Positions 38,301-50,300 of a DNA stretch of 64,000 bases are shown piece by piece. How positions within the stretch are numbered: the stretch's first letter is position 1; the number at the start of each line of letters is the position of its first letter. The notes beneath the pieces are model-generated. The model was given only the letters and a program-made list of their open reading frames with translations. It searched no databases and was not told where the DNA came from. Position numbers and translations under genes: made by a program. The DNA comes from Dermacentor variabilis (Eukaryota; Arthropoda; Arachnida; Ixodida; Ixodidae), in assembly GCF_050947875.1 (NCBI RefSeq), contig NC_134570.1, positions 105,115,622-105,179,621 on the forward strand. Direction: 5' to 3'.

Positions 38301-41300
38301 ACGCAATGAACCGGCCGCGCTGAAGTCCTGTGGAGATGGAGAACGTCGAGGATAATAATCGTATTAAACACGCCGACATTGTGGTACAGGGCTGTGGATC
38401 CTTATGAAGGGTGGCGACCGTCTAAGAAGGGGTTCCCCCAGGAGCAGGCAATGGGGATGTCGCGGTATTTATGCTGCTGGTCTTGGGACATGGTCGAGTA
38501 CATTTGGTAGAGGCGGCGATTCGAGCGGAGCTCCAGGGATGTAGCGTAGGTGAAGCTGGAGAGAGACCGCGAGCGAGAGGAAGAAACCGGACAGCACACT
38601 CCACCACTTGTGAGAAAAAATGAGGTTTAAGCAGCCAGTGCCTTCTTTATTCTTCCCAGAGAGAGCCCCACCACCAGGCCCCAAAACGGTGATGATGAGT
38701 ATATGTACAGGTGAGAATATATGAAGCCTATGAAAAATGCTCACACAAAATACATACTTACGAAACGAAGAATATCAGGCCAGTCCCGAAGGTATAACAT
38801 TCAAAAAGGAAAACGGACGAATAATATGGTATGTGTTTTTTACTGACGTTTAGGTCGGTGGGCCAGCCTTCGTCGGAGTGTAATATATGTATATATATAT
38901 TCATAAAGCAGCAGGGCAGCCAGGGGCATCTACCCGGTGACATATCGGCCTACACATTTGCCTTGCACAAACTCCGAAATCGGCTAACGAAAGTGACTAG
39001 AACCATATCCGATGCGGGAACGTTGTCGTAACTCGCTAACAAAGACTCTCTTTAGAAAGCGAAACGCCCGGCCTTTATTTGTATCCCCCTCTTCTCGTTT
39101 ACTACTTTGAACTATGCGTTCCGGGTGCTTCCGCACGCGATCATTCTCGTCAAGCTCGTCTGCGAACCGCACTGTCATCGGCGGTGAAGTTCAGAAAATT
39201 GATTTACTTAAAAAAAATGCGCTCATTACGGCATGAGCAGCATAGTTTCCATAACAACGCACTTGCCTACTTGCTCGCTCTGCGCACGTAGTCGTCAGAA
39301 GCGCAAGCGTTTCTTCACCGAGGGTTAAGTCGCGTTACGATCAACAACCAAAGTCACCAGTAGCCGACGCTATCTAGCTAAAGCCGTTAGGAACGTAAAC
39401 TAAGCAAATAACACCAGAAGGGAGAAACGAAAACAAAAGCGAAGCACTCATGACCTACTCACACCACGTGTCTGACATTACCGAGCCGCAGTGGCCGAGG
39501 GCAATGTGAACGATGCCGTAAAAGCGCATGCCGTGCAGAAACTGCAGGGCGTAGTGGTCTGGCTTATTCTTGTCGGCAACTCTGAGCAGCATGCGAGTGT
39601 TGGACGTCGCCGAAAAGGCCGTGATGAATTCGAACAGAGCACCTGAAAAGAAAGAACATTTCCGTTAGCGTCGGTGACGAAATGCATTCGTAACTACACG
39701 ATCAGATAAGCGCGAAGCATACGCTTTCGCGAGCCTTTTATTGGCGGCAGTAAAACAGGATTAACGAGGCAGAGGTGGCTCGCCCGATGAATTTGCAGAA
39801 TCGCGTCACAAGCGGAAAGGAATCGCGATTCGGCGGCAGTGAGCGATACACGATGCTCGTTCACGGAATAATAGCTGTCGTGTTAACGCCACTTAGTACC
39901 ACAGGGACGACTGAACCCATAGAGTTTCTGATTACATTACCTAGAACGAAATCTGGCGCTGCTGCGATGTGGTATGCATGGGAATGCCGGTATATTGTGA
40001 CTTCTGATTGGCATCGTTCTCCTAGAGACAGGACACCTTGAAGACGCGCTTGGCAAGTACCGTTCAGTCTGCCACAATGATTCATATTCTACTAAAACAG
40101 CACTTAAAAAGCTGTTTTAGCTTTATTATTACGCGAAAACATGTTTTGTTTAACTATGAGAACTTGTTATTGTGTGTATGACTGCATGTTACGTAAAAAG
40201 TATCAGCGGTCCGCTAAAGTTGGAAGACAGACGACAAGGTTCGCGCTCGCTTTGAAACAGTTGGTCGTCTGTTATTGCTTTTCTTCGCTTGGTCATGCAT
40301 TGTGGGTGAGTAAAGATGTAATATGCGTGAACGGAAACATTTTATGAAGATTTTACTTTGAGAACGTGTTATTTGCGTAGCCATATCCACGTTTTAGACG
40401 AAGCCTCTTACAACACCAGCCAACACGAGCCTCGCAGACACGTATACCGTCATTCCCGTGACGGCATGGTGCCCCCTTTAGAAACTCCCATATACCGTGG
40501 CGCCAGATTACCCTCTAGGTGTTATAGTGAGAAACTCTATGACTGAACCAAACGATGACCGGATGGACGAATGAATTTACTCACAGCTTCTATAGGTCCA
40601 CCCTGTCTGTTAGATTCACTAACCCGTTCAGCGTCACTGATGTAGCCGGCACTCTTCCGCATTTCTGCCCCGCCATATTCTTTTCGACATTCCTTTTCTC
40701 AGACAATAATTTAAGGACAACACAAAGGAAGCAGTTGTAAATTCCCATATAATTTTCTTTTATTTCAGCACAAGCAAACACAAGCCGTTGTGTTTGTTAT
40801 GCAGTATCCGAGATAAAAACCCGACACTGGGGGCGCGTCACGTCTGGAAAACAACCGACTCTGAAAGGGGCAACCTTAATCATTTTGCTTATTACGCCTC
40901 TCCCTCCTTCAAGGCATTTCGTACAGCGCGACTAGGTCAAGAACAATCGATCGTTCCACCGATACAAACCGGCTCCGAATTGTACGGTACTATAATAACG
41001 TTCCATCCCGCAGAGGAAACAGTGCGCAAGTACAAAGCAGCAGGGGCGCGATTCTGGACATTCCGCCATTTTCTTCGAAGCGTGACGTAGGCGCGACGCA
41101 AACAAAATGGTGCTGGTGGCCCCGTTTTGCTTACGTAACGTGACGCCAACATGACGTTTCGCCTAAGAAACTGTAATGAAGGAACTGAATGTAGCGTTAT
41201 CGGTAAAGCAAAACAGTTTTCCTCCGCAGTAAAAATAAAGCAGCTATCTAAAAGCGTATGATTATTCCGTCGAAAACACTTCTCGCTTCCGTCGTCTGCT

Positions 41301-44300
41301 GCGTACAAGCCGTCGTCTGCTTCAATAGCTAGGATGCGTGTCCCCGGAAAATGGAATGAGTCATCGCATGTTGGCGCCAACGCGCTTGTTTTCTTGCTTG
41401 AGACAACGTACGCGACCTAACAGTGGTGATGCGCGCACCTTCTAGGCAACATTATCGCTATCTTGTGAAACGCAAGTGACTCAGCCCGACTCGGCTGGCT
41501 GAGAAACGGCCGAATATCACCGATAGCGTTGCGCGCGCCAGAGATATCCACTAGCGCGACGCAAGCCCCGGCGCTGCCATCAATTGTTCATTTCGCTGGT
41601 TACTCGCACCGCGGGAGGAAACTTCAAGGCGCCGCCTTGCGTACATTTCTTTTTATAAATTAGAAAGAGGCCGTTGTCATAACTTCTGATTGTGCGAAAA
41701 GGCATTAATCTTGATTACAATAAAAATGCAGCAGGGAAAAGTGGACAACATTGCCGAAAGTTTGCTATGTTCAACCAATATTATTTCGTATAAACGCGTT
41801 CTTTTAAAAAATGATGGCCCCAAACACAAATGCCAACACCACCTGAGAGCGATGCAAATACTATGAGCACGCGTTACGAACAAAAGATTTTCGTGGCGCC
41901 AAACGACGGGGAAAATGTGGCGATACGCATTCCTCTCGGCTGCCATTGCATATGGTTAAAACATATGGTTGGATGGCTAGTTGGTTAGAATCCATGGTAG
42001 AGTGTATAAGCGCGACTGGAAGAGGACGAAGAAAGAAACAAATACACAGACACAGCGCTTCACTTTCAACTATATCTATAGTTGAAAGTGAAGCGCTGTG
42101 TCTGTGTATCTGTTTCTATAGTTGAAAGTGAAGCGCTGTGTCTGTGTATCTGTTTCTATAGTTGAAAGTGAAGCGCTGTGTCTGTGTATCTGTTTCTTTC
42201 TTCGTCCTCGTCCAGTCGTGCTTATACACTCTACCATGCATTGCATATGGCTGCTCATTAGCATAATTCGCGCGGCTCGTCGCAGCAAAAATTATGGCGG
42301 AAAATCTCAGCAATGGTGGCCCAGCGCAAGGTCACGCATCCTCAAAATGACGTTTACGAAACAGCCCTTCCTGTGACGCTCCTTACGAGATATTCCTTCA
42401 GCCAATCAGCAAGCTGGCATGGCGCATATCTTGGATCGCCACCACATATTCGCGCAATTGCACATGCATTGCACTGGCTTCTGCACGCTACCGCTCACGT
42501 TCTTTTTGAAGCGCTAACATCACTATATATCTGCCAAGGACCAAAAAAAATGTATTAGTCCATAAAATTTGCAGCTCCAGGTCACGTTTCATCATCTTAA
42601 TGAAAACGCAAAATGACATTTGGCAAAACTTCTGTTTCCCGGCACAAATTTCAAGGCACGTGAGCTCTCCACAGCCAATCAGTGTGGAAGCATGCCGGAT
42701 AATGGCGGCCATGCAGCCGCCATGCGTGTCGAGAAAGACACCCCAGGTCGAGCAACTTCGTTGTCTAAACGCGTTTTTAACTGCCCGCCCGCTACGATAT
42801 CGTGAAATGCACAAAAATAGATTGTACGTACTGCGGTTTTTCTTGCTCTTTGGCTCTCGATTCATGAAGCAGTCGACATAGGTGCCAGCTGCGACGGCGA
42901 TGAGTAGGATAGATAAAAATACCCTGTAAGTAGAAGCACCCTATATTTATTAAACTTCTTCAAAAGCAACAGCTTGATTCTTAAAGCGTGATGTCCGCAA
43001 AAAAAGAAAAAAGAAGTGAAGCCTTCGCGCTGTGATAATGTAACAAAGTTCAAGTAAAGGAACTAAATTAAATAACGTTATAGCCGCAATAACTAGTTGA
43101 GTCAGAGGGGTTGTTGGAAACAATGGCCAGCATGTATGGTATTTCATGTCATTAAAAATGTTATCTCTTGCTACATGTGCTATGCGACACGGTTTCAACA
43201 TTTGTGTGGTGAAACACAATATTTTAAGGATGGAAAACTGTTAATTTATTTATCCATAGAAGAAAACGAAGCGCAATTAGATTACCCGGCACTCATTCCC
43301 TGTATAGGCTGTCTTGAGGCAAACACACCCGTTTCTCCTACGGTGAAAGCAAAGGCACACTGACACTTTCACAGCCTATAAGCTACACTATCAACTACAA
43401 TACTTGTTCTCAGCAAACTGTACCTCTCAATAGATCTTCAAGAAGGTAAGTACATGTACCTGTCCCTTTATCGCAACATCAAAGTTCACGACGCATATAA
43501 ACAACTATGAAGAGTGTCCACCTCGTTTGGCTATATACTTGTCTTAAAGTGGCTACTTCTGACACACTTCGAATTTGAAATTCTACAAAGACGGGGGTAA
43601 AACAAGGGTAGCAATGTGTTTCCAGCCCCAGAAATATACCAGTCGCACGCATTCGGAACGGAAATTTGCCAAGAATACAAAAGTATTTGTTCCCCCAACT
43701 TAAAGGTGGGTGCGTGTTCTTGATACCCGCCGTTATAAGAAACGCACCTCGTGCGTCGAGCTAATGTGGGTCGCTGCCTTTCGAATTTCCAAAACATATT
43801 CATTTATTTTTCTACGCTTCCATCTGGAATCAAGGCTGGTGCGAAGTAAATGGTCGTACATTTTTGCAGGCGATGACCGCTCGCTATTTATTTTGGGAAA
43901 CATAAATTTAATAAAACGTTTAACTAGGGACAAAAAGCGTTCACTTGTTCCGGAAGTACATCAAATGCGAAGAAAGATATGTTTTCGCTCACTGTTGTTC
44001 TAACGTTGGTAGTATTATTGGTATTCTCCTAAATGTAGAAAAATGGTAACCTAGGTCTCTTTAGGGACAGTTATTTCACAATCCCAGATACGCTGCTAAG
44101 GCAAGAACAACAAAGAAATAAAGAAGACATGAACAATATAGAAGTGTCACAAATGGTCTTGTCCTAATAGGAGGCTACGGCACAACACGTCTAGTGTGAC
44201 GCGATGGTTGCTGGAAAACGTCTTTGTCTTCGTATACACTCAATCGTTGCTATTTTAGAGTAATAGAGAGTGGCCCGCCAACCACAGAACTGGGGGGACT

Positions 44301-47300
44301 GTGCTAAGAAAAACCGTGACATACCTTACTGCTCTCTGGTGTAGCACAGTGCTCACGTTTGCTGATGTAAGGTACTTCGTGGCATCAAAGCCTTCCTGCC
44401 ACAACGCTTTTCCTCATCGACAACCGACAGGCAGATAAATGTTCCGGTACATATTTATCTGATCACTGCGCCACCAGGTGTCTCACAGGCATGCCGATTC
44501 GCGTTTCTGCCCCGATGTATTGCTTTAATGGTGACGCAGATTTTTTACAGCAAATCTGTTAGGTTATAGTTGGTCGCGATTTATCGTGCGCTCGTTCTGT
44601 GCTCCCCCAAAATAGAGTAATGCCACCTAGGGGCCACAACCAACCAGATAGACATAAAACGGTTGCTTGAAAGGGGTCTTGTCCTTGCGTCACCGCCTAA
44701 CAGAAATATGTTTTATCATATATTCGAATTACGATCCGAATCTATCATGTTTGCAGCTTGTGTTAACTCGTACTTCCCGAATTTTCCAATGCAATTTACT
44801 TTCAAAATATCAATTCGTTCAATAAGGCGCTTGCGGTCGGCGGATGGCCAAGAAGAAGGAGGATGTGTGCTGCGCGCGTGACGGACGTCGCTTGTTGTGT
44901 TAGTGCTGGTCTAACGTCGTCTAACGTCGGCAACAGATTCACTATACATCCACTTTCACTGGTTGGAATGGACGCGCGTTTTTTTTTATGCAGTCACTCT
45001 GTCCAAGATTGGTGGTTAACTTACCATATCCTCCGTTCCGGAGGGTATGGGTTGACAACAAATCTACCCCGTGTGTGTTCACGGCTGGTTCGACTGGCTG
45101 ACCGGCATTAATGTTCCCGCCTGATGCACCGTGCGCGCGAGACGAGAGGTGGCCGGTTGATCAGGCTTGCGCATTATGGCAGGTCAGCTAGCCGAACCAA
45201 CGGTAAAGGCACGCGAGGTGCATTTTTTATCAGCCCGTCCCCTCCGTAACGGAGAGTGCGGTAAGTCGACCGCCAATGTTTGACAACTGGCGTCCGCGAC
45301 AGGACTTGCTGGCCTCCGACACATGTGCCGCTCGCCTCGCCGGTTCAACAAACTCTGCCCGCTTGCAGCGGTTCGCCAGATACACACACTCGCTCTCTCT
45401 CCCTCGCCGCCCCCGCTACCGCGTGAGGAACCGGTCTTGGGGCGCGCGGGATCTAAGCAATGCGTGCCCCACAGCCGCACACACCATGCCGGGATTTCTT
45501 GAAGGCCGTGCGGTGACGCCGAAGGCTACACGCACTTCGTAACACACCCAAAGCTGCTACTTGCTGCATGGCAGGCTGCCACTTGTCGGAGTAACGACAC
45601 AAATCATTGTTAAAATGATATGGTAGATACACGGGTGTTATCCCTTATTGACGGCAAACTTTAATGCTATTTCTTGACTTGCGTCAAAATTCAGAGCTGC
45701 CGGCGACCAAATCAGTTCCTGTTAGTTATTATGTGTGCTATAAAGATCTAGGCATCACACGAAGTAAAGTTCAGTCAAAGTGACTTACCAAATTGCTATT
45801 TCTCTTCTGCTCCACGGTTCCGGTTCCCCTGTTACGCAATCAGACACTTCAAGTCGTAGAAAAGGAGGCTTCACTGAAAAGTTAACGGAAATAAAGAATT
45901 ATGCCGATCCCCCCGCACTGTGAGAATTGCTGAGCACTGGAAAACCCCCTGCTTAGGGACAAACACGCCAGTAATAGTGCCATACTCGACCTCCGTGTTT
46001 ATAAAACCTCAGGCTTATGAAAACAGACACTTCGGGACATGGAAAGTCTGTTAATATCACGCAGCACTCGTACTCAGCAATACTGGCTCATTCCGTAATT
46101 TGCAAAGCAGAGATGCCCACAAGTCATCTTACTGCTTCGAAAGTAAGTTCATGGTGGCCACGAACGCGCTTGAAACAGAAAATACAATTACGTATAACCG
46201 CAATACGTGGGGAATAAATTAGAAACGAGGGACAAACGGCGATTCCCGATACATGCCAAGGGTTAACTCAACAAGTATGTACAGCCATTATCGGAGTGGT
46301 ACTGGCTCTTCCGCAAAGCAGGTCTACTTCTTTTTTTAAAAAACTAAGGCCAAATGCCTTACGCAAATGAAGTTATGTCGGCCTACACTTAGATTGAGCT
46401 GATGTAGCTGCACAAATTGCTAACTGAGTATAGTTGTGAAAGAAAGTCTTCGCGATAGAAGGCTGGGAAGGGGAGTCTATTACCCAGAGAACATTTAACA
46501 TGCGCCCATGTAGCGGCTGTTGGAATCAGACACGAATAGCGACACACGAGCGCGCCACTTGCGCTAGAGCGCTAGTCCACGTCGTACTCTTCTTCCTCCA
46601 ATATTTGCCGATTGTTAAGAAACAAACGAAAATAATCTCGCTTCCAATATTCACAAATATTCCATGCATGTCGTCGTAAACGGACATCCATGTAAGGAAA
46701 ACTTATTCCATTTCAGTAATAACGGAGCAAACATCCCTGAAATATTTCAATTGAAAGCATTCTGTGCATTTATGCGCATTCTGTGTTTACTTAAAACTGC
46801 CCCCCAAAAATACAGCCATCGTTGCGGCTTACGATGTAAAAAGAGGCAGAGGGTCACGGTAGGGCTTAAGACGCTGCACGGGGGCGAGGTGAAGCGTCGG
46901 CGCCATATGGCAATGACGCTACTAAGTGGTATGACGAGACAGCGTGATCAACCGTCTCAAAAAAAGAGACACCAGCGACTAGAAGGGCACGCAGAGCGTT
47001 GGCGATGCAGCTCTCCTAGTTGCATCGTAATAAAATCAGATGTGTTCTCGTTCTCTTCCTTACACGCCCGTCTCCGAAAGAGAAAATTTTCTGTAATGAA
47101 ATTCTCGCTACTTGTACCATGATACCCCATTAGCGCGGCTCTCGCTGCTCTCGCAGCAGCTCGGCGACGAAAACAACGCCGTCACGGTCGAAGCGAAACA
47201 GCCTCCAGAGCTGTTAGAAAGCGATCAGTACAAAGTCACGTTGAGTGCCCGATGCATACTTGCCTCGGACGTGTCTCGAGGAGTCTTTGTGCCAAATCAG

Positions 47301-50300
47301 AGAAGCACAGAGCACCTTCACCTTTCATTGATCGCTAAATGTGCCCACGGAGAGAACGCTTCACGCAAGTGGCCCGTGTCTTCTTTTTTTCTTTTATTCT
47401 GTCTTCCTTTTATCTTTTTTTTTTTGCAAGCACTTGTTTCTTATGCCCGAGATCTTGTGCTTCGGTGCATGATAAAATAATTCTAAAGTTATGAAGTTTC
47501 CAAGATTGAAGATCTGTCCCTGCTCGCTATCATTACCTCAGCGTTGCCACTGCCTAAACAGCAGAATCCCTAGGCTTGTAATAACAAACATTGACCTTAA
47601 AGGAATTACAAAAGGTGGACTTGGCTGCTCAGGTCACAATAATAGGCACATATGTATGGGCTCTGATATTCGGCAGTGCATTTCTCGTAGTGTATTCTCT
47701 TTATATCTCATGCACTTGCATAACTTGAACATGAATTCAGCGAACGCTATGTTCGGTACAGGGCATAGTTACAGGGCCGTGCACTGTTTAAGGAGACACA
47801 TGAACGTAGAGCACATATGAATTTTTTTCCTCTGGCAACTGCAATATCACCCAGCCTTGCAGCAGCCGACTTATATGGTTGCCGGGGCTTGTACCTTTCT
47901 ACACCCCTTGTGCAGTGCATGGACATTTCTTTGCTGTCTGTTTGTTTTCACTCCTGACTTTTCTAAAACTATTAGATACCGCAGACTGCATTTAATCCTG
48001 TATAACATAAAACGTTAGTTTGTGGTTTCCTTCAACCATGTCTAAGGCGCGCTGAAGGAGTTGCCATGGAGACATTAATGAAATGCTAGCGTTAATCACA
48101 ACAGTTTTCAGCACCATTTCTAATCGACGCGTAGAGGACTACGTATTGTACGCACCGATTTCAATTAAGGCTTGCATGTCTTGTTGGTTGCAGTCGTTTA
48201 AAGAGCAGACTGCCAGGCGACCCAGAGGTAGCTTCGTGAAGGAAAAGTAGTTCCTGAAATATAGTAGCTGCAAAAAGTAGAAAAATATTGTGACAAACAA
48301 GAGGCCATACATGAAGGCATGACTTCGGTGCGGCATGGATGCACATATCCATATAATATAAATTCACAAAGTAAGTAACCACAAAGTAAGATGCACAAGG
48401 TAAGATGCACAATGTAACCACCACCTTCGAAGCAATGGTAAAAGATGAAGAAACAATTTTTATGTTTTGGGTGAGGTATTTATGCTAATCTATCTATCTT
48501 TACTGAGAAGCTAGCTCCAGAAATATGTCTATTGGACTTAGCTCGATCAGGTAGCACAACATTTTCACTGATGCTACCGCCTGTCCCACAGCCTATGGAC
48601 TAAACATTGTGGCACGTCCTCTCGATATCTGACATTTCGTCTGTAAAGATCCTGCTGACGTAGATATTTCATGGTTCAGTTTTTGATGTTGCTCTCACGT
48701 GACCTCTCTTGGGATGCTACCTGAACTTCGTCTCCTACTCTCAGCTTAACGACGCTTCTTAATTACTTCAAAATGCGGTTCCGTTAACCAAACCCAGTGG
48801 CCTCTTAGGAGGGAGAGCGGGGAGAGGTGTACCTGAACACAGCCTGGCCAGCAGATATTTTCACGTGAGTATTCGGTGAGTATATTTCACATGAGTATCA
48901 CGCGTAATTGCGCAACAAAATGGAAGCATTTGGAACAGGCAGCAATCCGCGCTGAACACATTATCTTTTTGTACACGGTAACCTTACGCGCGGAAATGTT
49001 AGATAATTTACAGCTATTCACTAGGACCTCGCACTTATGCAGCTAAAGAAACTAATATAGTAATCATAACGCGTAATTATCTACGTCATTTCAAGCATTT
49101 GTTAAAGGTAGAGACGACGCAAACGTGTGCAAAGACGGGCGATAATGGTATACGACGACGGTGTGACGACCACTACCTGACGATCAATGCAATAATGACA
49201 CTGGACTGACGACGATGGTATGACGACGATGGTGTGGTGATTGCGGCGTGACAACTAAGGTATGATTACATTGTTGTGACAACGACTTTATGACAACCAT
49301 GAGATGACCACGCTTGGATGACGATGTTAAAATAATTACACTGGTACGACGGCGAAGGCACGGCAACCATAATATGATCATGACTGTACAACGACGATGG
49401 TTTGTCGAAGATGGCATGAAGACAAAGGGATGTCGAAGGCTGAATCACGACGACGGTGTCAAAACAAATGTATGACGACAATGGGCTGACGACAGGGCAA
49501 TCGCTACGATAAGATGACTACGATTTAACGACCACAACAGCATGACGTTGACCTTTTGATGACAAGCCGCTATCGACAATGGCGTGACGATGATGGAACG
49601 ATGACGACGGCTTCACGATAGTGTCATGACAACGATATGATAACGCCATGATAGCAAGAGAGTAAGAGAGATATATAAAAGAATGGTAGGGATGTTCACT
49701 AGTCAAAAGTCCGGTTGGCTACCATATGTTGGGGAAAGGAGAAGGGGAACACAAAGGAGGGAGGCGATATATATATATATATAGATAAGGTAAAGAAAGA
49801 GAGATTAGGTAAAGGGAGATTAGGGAGATAGGCAAAGGAAGAGAGTATGTAGTGCACAGACTGCACTACATACTCGAAGGCGCTCACACAAGGCAAACGT
49901 TCTCAGAAAGCACAAAAGTGCCCTCGTTTCCTTCTGAGCCGATGATCCATGGGGATGGTATTCTGGTATTGTCTGTTCACTTATAGGCCGATCATCTAGT
50001 TTCCTGAATGCGATAGACATTTATTATCTTTGTGCATCAAGTTGGGGACAGCGACACATTAGGTGGACAATGTTCTCCTCGTAGCCGCAGACATCAAATA
50101 CAGAGCTGTCAGCCATTCCAGTAAGTGCTTAATACATTTTCGTGAAGGCAACTCAACCACGACCAACACAGAAGACACACTTCGCGTTGGTTCAATCTGG
50201 CCGGAGGTCCGAGATACAAGAATGTATTTAGTCTGTCTGCACATGCTTCTGCACCTTGTATGTGCGGTAACTCGCCGTGGTTGATAAGTGGCCATGGCAT

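Larger units (their letters stand above)
34058..38745 (-). mobile_element. Degenerate Ty3/Gypsy element with short LTRs, nested insertion inside
   Basis: Short LTRs (34058-34187 and 38609-38745) enclose, on the minus strand, protease, RT, RNase H and integrase in Gypsy order. Gag is almost absent: only about 230 bp separate the 5' LTR from the pre-protease frame. A purine tract GCGGGGAAATTAG precedes the 3' LTR. The integrase is split by a solo LTR at 34757-35174. Frameshifts occur throughout Pol. Sense orientation in intron 6. Confidence 0.88.

Noticed and set aside
42076..42313. Overlapping minus-strand frames with repeated TDTQRFTFNYRNRY units
   Set aside because: They are translations of the 40-bp tandem repeat core.
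46664..47480. Two consecutive plus-strand frames (152 and 122 codons) as a gene
   Set aside because: Low-complexity Lys/Arg- and Phe-rich translations, no splice or domain evidence, and located in an intron of the opposite strand.
49140..49640. CRISPR-like or regular tandem array
   Set aside because: The GACGAC words are irregularly spaced, with no constant repeat and spacer lengths.
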